A stretch of 64,000 bases of DNA from JALZKA01 sp963753385 (GTDB taxonomy: Bacteria; Actinomycetota; Thermoleophilia; Solirubrobacterales; 70-9). Numbering within the stretch: the first letter of the stretch is position 1; every line of letters starts with the position of its first letter. Positions 22,428 through 30,676 of this stretch are shown here, in pieces. The DNA lies in NCBI GenBank assembly GCA_963753385.1, contig CAVWCC010000005.1, positions 496,001 through 560,000 of the forward strand. The letters are read 5' to 3'. The position numbers and the translations under genes are program-made. The notes below the pieces were generated by a model. The model did not search any database. It was not told where the DNA came from and saw only the letters and a program-made list of their open reading frames with translations.

Positions 22428-23185
22428 GCGGGCTGTGCCGCCAGCAGGTCGCCACGCCGGGCGCGAATCGTGATCCAGGCGCCGCCGAAGGCGACCATCG
22501 CGAGGCTGATCAGCTGCGCCTGTGTGAGGCCGAGGGCGACGTCGTCGTTGCGGCGGATGAACTCGATCAGGAACCGCTCGGTGCCCGCCAGGACCAGGTA
22601 GAGCGCGAACAGCATCCCGGGGGTGAAGCGGTTGCGAAGCCGCCAGAGGACCCACGCGACGGTTCCCATGATGATCGTCTCGTAGACCGGCGTGGGGTGC
22701 ACCTCCTCGGTCGTCGGCACCGTCCCATCCGGGTAGGCCATCGCCCACGGGCCGTCCCAGGGGATCCCGTAGTCGCCGTCGCCCGATAGCTGGCAGCCGA
22801 TCCGCCCGACCGCGTACCCGGCGGCGAGTCCGGGCGAGGCGAGGTCGGCGAGGCCCCAGTTCAGCATGCCCCGCCAGCGCGCCCAGAGGCAGACGGCGGC
22901 CGCGCCGCCAATCGCGCCGCCGAACCAGACGAGCCCGGAGCCCGAGAAGATGTTCCCGAGCAGGTCGTCGGAGACCTCGGACCAGTTCTGGATCAGGAAG
23001 TCGAGCCGGGCGCCGACGATCCCGCCGATCAGCGCCACGAAGACCATCTCGTAGGCCCAGTCGGGCGGCTTGCCGAGCTCGCCGAGCCGCTTCGCCACGA
23101 TCGCGCCGGCGACGATGAACGCGAGCGCGAACATCAGCCCGAAGGTCTGCAGGGTGACGGGGCCGATGTCGATTTCGGGTTGCAT
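22424..23185 (-). CDS. lgt: Prolipoprotein diacylglyceryl transferase
   Basis: This 253-residue, seven-helix membrane enzyme moves diacylglycerol from phosphatidylglycerol to the lipobox Cys of prolipoproteins. Recognisable Lgt motifs are YEMVFVALIGGIVGARLDF, the signature GYAVGRIGCQLSGDGDYG (about 127-144, with the essential Arg), HPTPVYE and ERFLIEFIRRNDD. The start MQPEIDIGPVTLQTFGLM is the usual Lgt N-terminus. It has the normal family length. The EEP protein at 2034 is a possible substrate in this window. A short unknown membrane gene is coupled downstream, and a degenerate tRNA gene lies upstream. Confidence 0.92.
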   Translation of the reverse strand: MQPEIDIGPVTLQTFGLMFALAFIVAGAIVAKRLGELGKPPDWAYEMVFVALIGGIVGARLDFLIQNWSEVSDDLLGNIFSGSGLVWFGGAIGGAAAVCLWARWRGMLNWGLADLASPGLAAGYAVGRIGCQLSGDGDYGIPWDGPWAMAYPDGTVPTTEEVHPTPVYETIIMGTVAWVLWRLRNRFTPGMLFALYLVLAGTERFLIEFIRRNDDVALGLTQAQLISLAMVAFGGAWITIRARRGDLLAAQPA

Positions 23186-23221
23186 TCAGTCGGTCGATCA
23201 GACGGTTCAAGCCGTGCATGA

Positions 23222-23293
23222 TAGCCCCGACGGAGAATCGAACTCCGATCTGCGGCATGAAAATCTGCGTCCTAACCAGTAGACCACGGGGCC
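23222..23293 (-). tRNA. Degenerate tRNA-Glu-like gene (TTC?)
   Basis: The reverse strand starts GGCCCCGTGGTCTACTGGTT and ends with T-arm CGGAG-TTCGATT-CTCCG and CGGGGCTA, clearly a tRNA-Glu relative. The D-arm and T-arm pair well. The anticodon arm does not: with TTTTCAT as loop (anticodon TTC, 23261-23259) the stem GCAGA/GCCGC has two mismatches, and one extra base lies between T-stem and acceptor stem. It may be a pseudo-tRNA or a misread functional gene. Confidence 0.6.
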
Positions 23294-23333
23294 GCGGCGT
23301 GACCAGTTTATGGAGGGAGAGAATCGATCCGAG

Positions 23334-24089
23334 ATGCCCTCTTACCTTCGAACGTATGTTCGATGGGGACGGGGAACACCGCGTAAGCCGCAGCAGCGGG
23401 CGAAGGCCCGCGAGCTACGAACGGACGGGATGGTCCTACAAGAAGCATCGCCTCCGAGTTGGGTGTCTCTCCGTCGAGTGCCTTCAACTGGACCTCGCGA
23501 CATCGAGCTGTCACCGGAGCAGGTACACCGAAACCTCTACGGCCCGCGCGGACCCCAAAGTCCCGAGCACATCGCGGCGAGGGCGGCAGCCGTTCGCGCC
23601 GCCGCGCTCGACCGTCGCGCCGGCTGGCAGCAGGAGGGCCGAGCGAGCCGCTCAGTTGAGGGAGCCCCTCCATCTGGCCGGCTGCATGCTGTATTGGGCA
23701 GAAGGGGGAAAGAACAGGAACTGCGCGAAGCTGTCGCAACTCCGAGGCGCCGACATGCTCGCGTTCTTTCGTGCGGTTCCTCACCGATGTGCTTCGAGAC
23801 CGAGGAAGCGAAGCTTCGCGATTCAGCCTCCATGTCTACACTCGGAAATGGGATGAGCGATCGAGGAGATCGAGGATCACTGGCTCGACGCGCTGGACCT
23901 GCCCCGCTCGTGCCTCCGGAAGCATCTCAATCGATCCGCTTCCTACTTCGAGCAGCGGCGAGAAGACGAACCGGCTCCCGTACGGCGTCGGAAACGGTTC
24001 GAGCTACTGGCAGCACGGAGATCGTCCAACACATCTTCGGGGCGATTCAGGAGTACGCGGGCTTTGACGAGCCGCGCTGGCTGGGCTGA
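23334..24089 (+). pseudogene. Decayed HTH-type protein of a recurrent actinobacterial family
   Basis: Recognisable pieces of one protein appear in order in all three plus frames. They are KARELRTDGMVLQ, GVSPSSAFNWTS, RDIELSPEQVHRNLYGP then GPQSPEHIAARAAAVR, REPLHLAGCMLYWAEGGKN, RFLTDVLRD with FSLHVYT, IEEIEDHWLDALDLPRSCL, PTSSSGEKTNRLPYGVG and the end HIFGAIQEYAGFDEPRWLG. I recall this family (HTH at the N-terminus, then WAEG and HIYGAIQEYGGFDEPRWL) as multiplied in Thermoleophilia; its function is unknown to me. At least five frame changes are needed, far more than in other genes here, so it is a true pseudogene even if some indels are sequencing errors. The start 23334 is the likely original ATG. 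Confidence 0.72.
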
Positions 24090-24189
24090 GCGACGACCTT
24101 CGCGTGGCTCGCCCGGCGCCGGCGCTCGGAGCCGGATCCGCGTATGTACCGCGGGCCAGTGATTCGGCGGCCCGATGCGCCACCGGCGT

Positions 24190-25077
24190 TCAGGCGAGCA
24201 GCAACTCGAGCAGCGCCTTCTGGGCGTGGAGGCGGTTCTCGGCCTGGTCCCAGACGGCCGATCGCTCGCCGTAGAGCACGCCCTCGGTGATCTCCTCGCC
24301 GGGGTGGGCGGGGAGGCAGTGCAGCGCGATTGCCCGCTCGGACGCGGCCGCCATCAGCTCCTCGTTCAGCTGGAACGGGGCAAGCGCCTCGCGGCGTGAT
24401 GCCGCCTCGGCCTCGTCGCCCATGCTCACCCACACATCCGTGTAGAGCGCGTCCGCGCCGGCCGCGGCCTCGAGCGGGTCGCCCGTCTGCGCCGCAACCA
24501 CCCCGTCCTCCAACCGGTAGCCCTCGGGCGCGGCGACCACGACCTCGACGCCGGCCGCGCCGCCCAGGATCCCCAGCGAACGGGCGACGTTGTTGCCGTC
24601 CCCGACGTAGGCGAGGCGGAGCCCCTCGAGCTCGCCGAAGCGCTCGCGGAGCGTCATCAGATCGGCCAGCGCCTGGCACGGGTGATGGAGCGGCGTGAGC
24701 CCGTTGACCACCGGGATCGCAGCTTGCTCGGCCAGCTCGGCCACGGTCTCGTGCGAGCCCGAGCGGATCACGAGCGCGTGCAGGAAGCCGGACAGGATCC
24801 GCGCGGTGTCGGCGATCGACTCGCCCCGCCCGAGCTGGAGCTCGTCCGCCCGGAGCGGCAACGGATCGGCGCCGAGCTCCGCCACCCCGACCTGGAACGA
24901 AACCCGGGTGCGGGTTGAGGGCCGCTCGAAGAAGAGAGCGACGGTTCGCCCCACGAGCGAATCGCGCCCCACCCCCTCGGCGCGACCTGCCTTCAGCTCG
25001 AGCGCCCGCTCGAGCAGCTCCCGCAGCTCGTCGGGGGTCAGCTCTTCGCCGGTGAGGAAGTGTCGGGCTTCGGCCAT
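24190..25077 (-). CDS. argF: Ornithine carbamoyltransferase
   Basis: This 295-residue enzyme makes citrulline from ornithine and carbamoyl phosphate in arginine synthesis. The carbamoyl-phosphate site is FFERPSTRTRVSF (S-T-R-T-R), followed by HPCQALADLMT and the ornithine-side HCLPAHPGEEIT. The helix after GLRLAYVGDGNNVARSL is the usual second-domain start. Length is slightly short for the family (about 300-330). No other arg gene is in the window. The ATG (25077-25075) shares the palindrome CATG with the start codon of the EEP gene on the other strand, so any promoter must lie inside that gene; TAGTAT about 13 bases upstream could be its -10 box. Confidence 0.92.
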   Translation of the reverse strand: MAEARHFLTGEELTPDELRELLERALELKAGRAEGVGRDSLVGRTVALFFERPSTRTRVSFQVGVAELGADPLPLRADELQLGRGESIADTARILSGFLHALVIRSGSHETVAELAEQAAIPVVNGLTPLHHPCQALADLMTLRERFGELEGLRLAYVGDGNNVARSLGILGGAAGVEVVVAAPEGYRLEDGVVAAQTGDPLEAAAGADALYTDVWVSMGDEAEAASRREALAPFQLNEELMAAASERAIALHCLPAHPGEEITEGVLYGERSAVWDQAENRLHAQKALLELLLA

Positions 25078-25927
25078 GGAGGGCGGCGATACTACGCAGA
25101 TCCGCGCGCTCACCTGGAACGTCTTCCACGGCCGTGACTTCCCGCCCGACCCGGCGCTCCTCACGCGCCGCTCGCGGCTCTGGCGCCTGACCGAGCGAGA
25201 CGCGACGCACGCGCAGGTCAACCGCTCGCTCCGCCGCGAGTTCACCGATGTCATCGCCGGCGCCGAATGGGACGTTGCGCTGCTCCAGGAGTTCCCGCCC
25301 CGCTGGGCGCGGCGCCTGGCCGCGGCATGCGAGGCCGATGCCCATCGCGAGCTGACCTCGCGCAACTCGCTGGCCCCGCTGCGGGCCCTGGGCACTCTGC
25401 TGAACCCCGACCTGATCGGCTCGAACGAGGGCGGCTCCAACCTCACGCTGGTCCGCCCCGCGAACCTCGGGCCGATCGCCGAGCGCCGCCTGCTCGTCCT
25501 CGCGCCCGGGCCGAGCCCGGAGCGGCGGGCGCTCGCCTTCACGCGCGCCGAATCCGGCCTCTGCGTCGCGAACCTCCACGCCAGCACGGGACCCGCCAAC
25601 CGGGCGCGCGCGGAGGCCGAGCTGCGCCTCGCCGCCGAACGCTCACTCGAGTGGGCCGCGGGATCGCCGCTGATCCTGGGCGGGGATCTCAACGTCCGTC
25701 CTCGCGACAGCGCGATCTACGACGAGCTCGCCGAGCGCTTCGGTCTGGCCTCCCCCACCGCCCCCGACTCGCTTGACCACCTGCTCGCCCACGGCCTGGA
25801 AGCCGTCGAGGGGCCCGCTGCCTGGCCGCCGGAGCGGCGCGAAGTGGCCATCCGGAGCGGGCTTCGGGTGCGCCTGTCCGACCACGCGCCGGTCGAGGCA
25901 ACCTTCGCGCCGTCGGGGACGTACTAG
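25076..25927 (+). CDS. EEP-family (endonuclease/exonuclease/phosphatase) protein
   Basis: This 283-residue protein has the EEP fold without a signal peptide: LTWNVFHGRDFPPDP near the N-terminus, VALLQEFPPRW (catalytic Glu), GSNLTLVRPANLG, VANLHASTGP, LILGGDLNVRPRD and VRLSDHAPVEATF (catalytic Asp-His). Members cut phosphodiester bonds; a cytoplasmic DNA repair or RNA role is possible, but the substrate is unknown. Its ATG shares CATG with the argF start on the opposite strand, leaving no Shine-Dalgarno sequence, so it may be leaderless. It is unrelated in sequence detail to the exported EEP protein at 2034. A Lys-rich protein gene follows after 37 bases. Confidence 0.82.
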   Translation: MEGGDTTQIRALTWNVFHGRDFPPDPALLTRRSRLWRLTERDATHAQVNRSLRREFTDVIAGAEWDVALLQEFPPRWARRLAAACEADAHRELTSRNSLAPLRALGTLLNPDLIGSNEGGSNLTLVRPANLGPIAERRLLVLAPGPSPERRALAFTRAESGLCVANLHASTGPANRARAEAELRLAAERSLEWAAGSPLILGGDLNVRPRDSAIYDELAERFGLASPTAPDSLDHLLAHGLEAVEGPAAWPPERREVAIRSGLRVRLSDHAPVEATFAPSGTY

Positions 25928-25964
25928 GCTGCCGCGCGAGAGGCAACCGAGGATTGGAGACGAG

Positions 25965-26558
25965 ATGGCCGCAGCGAAGAAAGGCGCTAAGAAGAAGGGC
26001 AAGAAGAGCTCGGCCAAGAACGGCTCAGCCCGCGCCGGCGGATCGGCCGGTCGCGGGGACAAGAGCGTCGAGGCGTTCCGCAACGCGCTCGAGCGCAGCC
26101 TCGTTCTCTCGCGCGAGCGGCTCCAGGAAGCCGTGGACGACGCCGTCAAGCGCGGCCGCATGACCCAGAGCGACGCCAACGAGCTGGTCAGCCGCCTCGT
26201 CACCCGCGGGCGCCACCAGACCGACGACCTGATGAAGGAGCTCGAGCGGCTGCTCGACCAGGCTCGAACCGAGGTCGAATCCCGCGTCGCACCGGTGCGC
26301 AAGCGCGCTGAGCGCGCCGCGAAGCGCGGGCGCGACGCGGTCGAGCCCGCCCTCGCCGAGGCCGACAAGCTCCGCCGTCGTGCGGGCGTCGGCAGCGCGC
26401 CGATCTCGGGCTACGACCGCCTGAGCGCCACCCAGGTCAGGTCTCGCCTGAAGGACCTGAAGCCGGCCGAGCTACGCAGGGTCCGCACGCAGGAGAAGGC
26501 CGGCAAGGCACGCAAGAGCGTGCTCGGCGAGATCGACAAGCGCCTCGCGAAGAAGTAG
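25965..26558 (+). CDS. Lys-rich-tailed coiled-coil protein
   Basis: This 197-residue protein begins with a histone-like tail (MAAAKKGAKKKGKKSSAKNG), then forms a long amphipathic helix (about 35-145) with heptads such as DLMKELERLLDQARTEVESR and a basic RKRAERAAKRGRDAV stretch. The C-terminal 50 residues (GYDRLSATQVRSRLKDLKPA, then ELRRVRTQEKAGKARKSVL) match a small helical motif common in actinobacterial coiled-coil proteins. The tail could bind DNA; phasin-like granule binding is an alternative. GGAGACGAG precedes the ATG. It is convergent with another coiled-coil gene 3 bases away. No certain function can be given. Confidence 0.72.
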   Translation: MAAAKKGAKKKGKKSSAKNGSARAGGSAGRGDKSVEAFRNALERSLVLSRERLQEAVDDAVKRGRMTQSDANELVSRLVTRGRHQTDDLMKELERLLDQARTEVESRVAPVRKRAERAAKRGRDAVEPALAEADKLRRRAGVGSAPISGYDRLSATQVRSRLKDLKPAELRRVRTQEKAGKARKSVLGEIDKRLAKK

Positions 26559-26561
26559 CGA

Positions 26562-26954
26562 TCAGGAGCCGGCCGAGCCCGGCCCGCCGCTCGACGTGGT
26601 CGAGTCACCGCCGGCGTCGTCCCCGCCGAAGAGCTGCTCGCGGCGCTTGTCGATCTCCTTCTGGACCTCGTCCAGGAGGTCGCCGCTCGCGCCCTGCACC
26701 CACTCGCGGACCTGATCGAGCTGTCCGCGGAGGTCGCCGGCCGCTGTCTGCGCCCGCTCGGTGGCGGCCGTCAGGCCTTCCTGCGCCCGCGAGGTCGCCT
26801 GGTCAGACGCCTTGCGCACCTGCTCGATCGCCGACTCGATCCGCGCTCGCGCGTCGCCGGTCGCCTCCTCGGCCGCCTTGCGAAGATCGTCGACCGCCGC
26901 GCTCAGGCGGTCACCGGCACCCGGCTGTTCCCCGCCGCTCGTCCCTTCGGCCAT
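26562..26954 (-). CDS. Short acidic coiled-coil protein
   Basis: This 130-residue protein is mostly one amphipathic helix (residues 15-108) with 11-residue-like repeats, for example RIESAIEQVRKASDQATSRA and TAATERAQTAAGDLRGQLDQ, flanked by Gly/Ser-rich ends. The pattern resembles apolipoprotein-like or phasin-like helices that lie on membranes or lipid granules. AGGAG lies six bases before the ATG. It converges on the Lys-rich coiled-coil gene with 3 bases between stop codons; whether the two proteins interact is unknown. No membrane segment or signal peptide is seen. Confidence 0.65.
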   Translation of the reverse strand: MAEGTSGGEQPGAGDRLSAAVDDLRKAAEEATGDARARIESAIEQVRKASDQATSRAQEGLTAATERAQTAAGDLRGQLDQVREWVQGASGDLLDEVQKEIDKRREQLFGGDDAGGDSTTSSGGPGSAGS

Positions 26955-27068
26955 CGCTGCTCCTCTCGCTCGTGGACACAAGCCGGCTCAACAACGCCGG
27001 TCCTCGGCTTCGTCCTTCGGACTCCGCCTCACATGTGTGGCTCTGCGCCCACCCTACGATAGATCCGG

Positions 27069-28412
27069 ATGGCCACCACCACGCCGAGAGCCGCCCGGCC
27101 CACGCCCGGCGAGGAGCTCGAGCTCACGGTCGACTCGCTCGCCCAGGGCGGTCGCGGTGTCGCTCGCCGCGACGACGGCTTCGTCGTCTTCGTCAACGGG
27201 GGCCTTCCCGGCGACCGCGTCCGCGCGCGGGTCTCGCGCTCGAAGCGCGGCTACGCCGAGGCCGCGGCCGTCGAGCTGATCGAGCCGAGCGCCGAGCGCA
27301 TCCCCGATGTCTGCCGCCACGACGGCGAGAGCTGCCCCGGCGCTCCCTGGCAGGGGCTCGAGTACGACCGCCAGCTCGAGCACAAGGCCGCGCAGGCCGA
27401 GGAAGCCCTGCGCCGCCTCGGCGGCCTCGACGGATTCGAGCTCGAGCCGATCGTCCCGGCCACGGCGCAATGGCGGTACCGCAACAAGCTCGAGTATTCG
27501 TTCGGCGACCGTGACGGCGACGCCGTCCTCGGCTTCCACCGCCGTGGGAACTGGCGCGAGGTCGTCGACGTCGACGACTGCCACCTGGCCTCGGAGGCCA
27601 ACAACGCGGCCCGGAACGCCGTCCGCGACTGGGCGCGGGGCGAGGGGTTGCCCCCGTACGACCAGCAGGACGAGCGCGGCGTACTCCGCAACCTGGTCGT
27701 CCGCGAGGGGACCAGGACCGGCCAGGTGCAGACCCGCCTGGTGACCACGCCGGCCGAGTTCCCGCGCCCGCCGGTCGATCTCCACACGGTGATCGACGGG
27801 CCGGCGGGCGGCACCGACGGCCCAACCGGGGTCCTCGGCGAGGAGCACCTCGAGGAGGAGCTCTGCGGGCTGCGCTTCCAGATCTCGCACGCAGCGTTCT
27901 TCCAGACGAACACGCGAGATGGCAGAGCGCCTCTACGGGATCGCGCAAGCGACTACGCGGGCCTCACCGGTTCCGAGCGCGTCTACGACCTGTTCTGCGG
28001 TATTGGCACGATCGGGCTGTCGCTCGCCGCCTCGGCCGGCGAGGTCTGGGGCCTCGAGTCGGTGCCCGAGGCCGTGACCGACGCGGAGCGGAACGCGAAG
28101 CGAAACGGCGTCGCCAACGCCCGCTTCGTCGCGGCGGACGCCCGGCTCGGCATCCGGCCACTCGTCGAGCGAACCGGAAAGCCCGACGTTGTCGTGGTCG
28201 ACCCGCCGCGCGCCGGCCTCTCGAAGAAGGTCGTGCGCCGCCTGATCGAGTGCGAGGCGCCACGGATCGTCTACGTCTCGTGCAACCCGACGACGCTCGC
28301 GCCGAACGCGGCGCAGCTCGCCGAGGCCGGGTACGCGCTGCGTCGCGTCGCGCCGGTCGACATGTTCCCGCAGACCCCGCACGTCGAGTGCGTGGCGCTG
28401 CTCGAGCGCTAG
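27069..28412 (+). CDS. RumA/TrmA-type RNA (uracil-C5)-methyltransferase with a local double frameshift
   Basis: This 447-residue enzyme methylates C5 of a uridine in rRNA or tRNA. It has an N-terminal TRAM domain (LTVDSLAQGGRGVARRDDGF), an insert with CRHDGESCPGAPWQ, the SAM site VYDLFCGIGTIGLSLA, VVVDPPRAGL and the catalytic Cys in YVSCNP. The iron-sulfur cysteines are partly kept. At residues about 285-294 the protein reads RDGRAPLRDR, but the next frame gives EMAERLYGIA, the normal family sequence after FFQTNT. One extra base near 27921 and one missing near 27955 explain it. Whether the target is 23S rRNA or tRNA cannot be decided from this. Confidence 0.87.
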   Translation: MATTTPRAARPTPGEELELTVDSLAQGGRGVARRDDGFVVFVNGGLPGDRVRARVSRSKRGYAEAAAVELIEPSAERIPDVCRHDGESCPGAPWQGLEYDRQLEHKAAQAEEALRRLGGLDGFELEPIVPATAQWRYRNKLEYSFGDRDGDAVLGFHRRGNWREVVDVDDCHLASEANNAARNAVRDWARGEGLPPYDQQDERGVLRNLVVREGTRTGQVQTRLVTTPAEFPRPPVDLHTVIDGPAGGTDGPTGVLGEEHLEEELCGLRFQISHAAFFQTNTRDGRAPLRDRASDYAGLTGSERVYDLFCGIGTIGLSLAASAGEVWGLESVPEAVTDAERNAKRNGVANARFVAADARLGIRPLVERTGKPDVVVVDPPRAGLSKKVVRRLIECEAPRIVYVSCNPTTLAPNAAQLAEAGYALRRVAPVDMFPQTPHVECVALLER

Positions 28413-28431
28413 GCGAACTAGTCTCGGCGGC

Positions 28432-29212
28432 GTGAGCCGTGGATTCGGAGTCGCCGCCGGGCTCGACCCGGCCATAGCCACCCCCCTCGCCGGGCGTTGC
28501 GCGGCCCTCGGCTACGGCTCGATCTGGTCGAACGACCACCCGGCGGCGAGCGGCCTCGCGACGCTGGCGGACTTCGCAACAGGGTCCGACGCGATCGACC
28601 TCGGCGTCGCAGTCCTGGCGCTCGACCGGCACGAGCCGGAGGCGATCGCGGCGCACATCGAAGAGCTGGGGCTTCCGCGCGGGCAGCCTCTGGGTCGGAG
28701 TCGGCGCCGGCTTTTCGCCGAAGCCGCTGACCGCGATGCGCGAAGCACTGCCGCGCCTTCGCGACGCGCTCGGCGAAATTCGCCTGGTGCTGGCGGCGAT
28801 GGGGCCGAAGATGTGCGCGTTCGCCGGCGCCGAGTTCGACGGCGTCTTCTTCAACTGGATGACCCCGGCCTTCGCCGCATCGGCCCGCGAGCACGTCGAG
28901 CGGCGGAGCGGCCGAGGCCGGTCGCGAGGCGCCGCCGGTTCTCGGCTACGTCCGCACCGCGGTCGGCCCCGACGCCGCCGAGCGCCTGGCCAAGGAGGAA
29001 GCGTTCTACCGCGACCTCCACGACGGCTACCGCAACCATTTCGCCCGTCTCGGTGCACCCGAGGGGACGGTCGGCGTCGCCGCGGCCGATGCCGCCGCGG
29101 CGCAGGAGGCCCTACGGCGCGTACGACGGCGCTCGACGTCACCGTCGTCCGCGGACTGGCGAGCGCCGACCTCGAAGCGATGTCGACCCTGGCCGAGGCC
29201 GCGGCGCCTTGA
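28432..29212 (+). pseudogene. Luciferase-like (LLM class) oxidoreductase, broken by frameshifts
   Basis: The DNA encodes one flavin- or F420-dependent luciferase-like protein of about 255 residues spread over frames. It starts GFGVAAGLDPAIATPLAGR and reaches HEPEAIAAHIEELGLPR in frame one. From about 28685 it continues as SLWVGVGAGFSPKPLTAMRE to FFNWMTPAFAASAREHVE in a second frame. From about 28910 it reads LGYVRTAVGPDAAERLAKEE to QEALRR in a third, and from about 29118 it ends LDVTVVRGLASADLEAMSTL in the second frame again. Three single-base indels would restore it, so it is either a young pseudogene or a normal gene with sequencing errors. GTG at 28432 is the probable start, 20 bases after the methyltransferase. 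Confidence 0.72.
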
Positions 29213-29246
29213 GATCGCGCTCGCTGTCGCGGCGCTCCTCTGCCTG

Positions 29247-30662
29247 TTGGCCCCGGGCGCGGCGCAGGCATCCGCGGCCGCCCCGCTCGCACACGAGGGC
29301 CGCTGGGTCACCGACCCGCAGGGCCGCGTCTTGATCCTCCACGGTTGGAACGTCGTCTACAAGGTCGGGTCCTATCGCCCCGAGGACACCGGGTTCGGCC
29401 GCAACGACGCCCGGTTCCTCCGCCGCCACGGGTTCAACACGGTCAGGCTGGGCGTCATCTACAAGGGCCTCGAGCCGAGGCCGCCCGGCGCGGACGGCAA
29501 GCCGCGCTATCGCGATGGGTACCTGCGGTCGATCGAGCGCACGCAACGGCTGCTCGCACGGCACGGCATTCACACCCTGCTCGACTTCCACCAGGACCTC
29601 TACAACGAGCGGTTCCAGGGTGAGGGCTGGCCCGACTGGCAAGTCCTCGACGACGGTTTGCCGTCGGAGCCGCAGGTCGGGTTCCCGGGGAACTATCTGG
29701 TCAACGTCGGGCTTCAGCGCGCCTTCGACAACTTCTGGGCCAACGAGCCGGTCGCCGGCGTCGGCCTTCAGGATCGCTACGCCCGGGCCTGGCGCCACGT
29801 CGCCCGGCGGTTTCGCGACGCGTCCCGGCTGCTCGGGTACAACATCCTGAACGAGCCGTGGCCCGGGACGGGCTGGGAGCTGTGCGCCACGCCTGCCGGT
29901 TGCCCGCTCTTCGACACGCAGACGCTCGAGCCGTTCTCGGAGCGCGTGATCGCGGCGATCAGGCGCGCCGACCGGCGATCACTGGTCTGGTACGCGCCGA
30001 ACGTTCTCTTCGATTTCGGCTCCGACAGCTCCCACGGCGACACGGGCGACCGGCGAGCCGGATTCGCTTTCAACATGTACTGCCTGGCCGGCGGCCCGAC
30101 CTGCGGCGCCGGCTACGGCCTCACGCTCGACAACGCCGACGAGCAGTCCGCGGAGACCGGCGACGCGCTGCTGATGACCGAGTACGGCGCGACGAACGAC
30201 CTCGACGTGTTGCGCGAGATCGTTGAGCTCGCCGACCAGCGGATGATCGGCTGGCAGCAGTGGCACTACTGCGAGTGCGACGACCCGACGACCACCGGGA
30301 CCGCCATGCAGTCGATCGTGGCGGACCCGCACGAGCCGCCCCGCGGCGACAACGTCAACCGCGGAAAGCTCCGCGTCTCATCCCGGCCCTACCCCCGCGC
30401 GGTGGCGGGGACACCTGCGAGCTTCGGCTTCGACGCCGAAACCGGGATCTTCGAGCTGACCTACGCGACCGAAGGTCCGAACGCCGAGCGCCTGCCGCGC
30501 CGTCTGCTCACCGAGGTCTTCCTGCCCCGGATCCACTACCGCGACGGGTATGACGTCGAGCTGACGGGCGCCCGGGCCGTCTCGAAGCCGGGCGCGAGGA
30601 TCCTGAAGCTGAAGCGCGCGCGACGGCGCCGAGCGGGTTCAGCTCACGGTCGAACCGAGTAA
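29247..30662 (+). CDS. Secreted glycoside hydrolase family 5 (endoglycoceramidase-like)
   Basis: The protein (471 residues from TTG 29247) is a TIM-barrel GH5 hydrolase. FLRRHGFNTVRLGVIYKGLE, LLDFHQDLYNERFQGEGWPD, acid/base Glu in GYNILNEPWPG and nucleophile Glu in LLMTEYGATND are all in place; the last 120 residues form a beta domain. The motifs match endoglycoceramidase-type enzymes, which release glycans from glycolipids. In-frame codons before 29247 read I-A-L-A-V-A-A-L-L-C-L, completing a signal peptide that ends in AQA-SA, so the real start lies upstream. The likely start TTG at 29209 is one frame off, which suggests another indel between 29209 and 29223. Confidence 0.82.
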   Translation: MAPGAAQASAAAPLAHEGRWVTDPQGRVLILHGWNVVYKVGSYRPEDTGFGRNDARFLRRHGFNTVRLGVIYKGLEPRPPGADGKPRYRDGYLRSIERTQRLLARHGIHTLLDFHQDLYNERFQGEGWPDWQVLDDGLPSEPQVGFPGNYLVNVGLQRAFDNFWANEPVAGVGLQDRYARAWRHVARRFRDASRLLGYNILNEPWPGTGWELCATPAGCPLFDTQTLEPFSERVIAAIRRADRRSLVWYAPNVLFDFGSDSSHGDTGDRRAGFAFNMYCLAGGPTCGAGYGLTLDNADEQSAETGDALLMTEYGATNDLDVLREIVELADQRMIGWQQWHYCECDDPTTTGTAMQSIVADPHEPPRGDNVNRGKLRVSSRPYPRAVAGTPASFGFDAETGIFELTYATEGPNAERLPRRLLTEVFLPRIHYRDGYDVELTGARAVSKPGARILKLKRARRRRAGSAHGRTE

Positions 30663-30676
30663 CTAGCAACGAGCAA

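Noticed and set aside
28432..30662. Fusion of the luciferase-like and GH5 proteins
   Set aside because: The luciferase-like protein has its own stop at 29210-29212 and the GH5 protein begins with an export signal, so they are separate genes.
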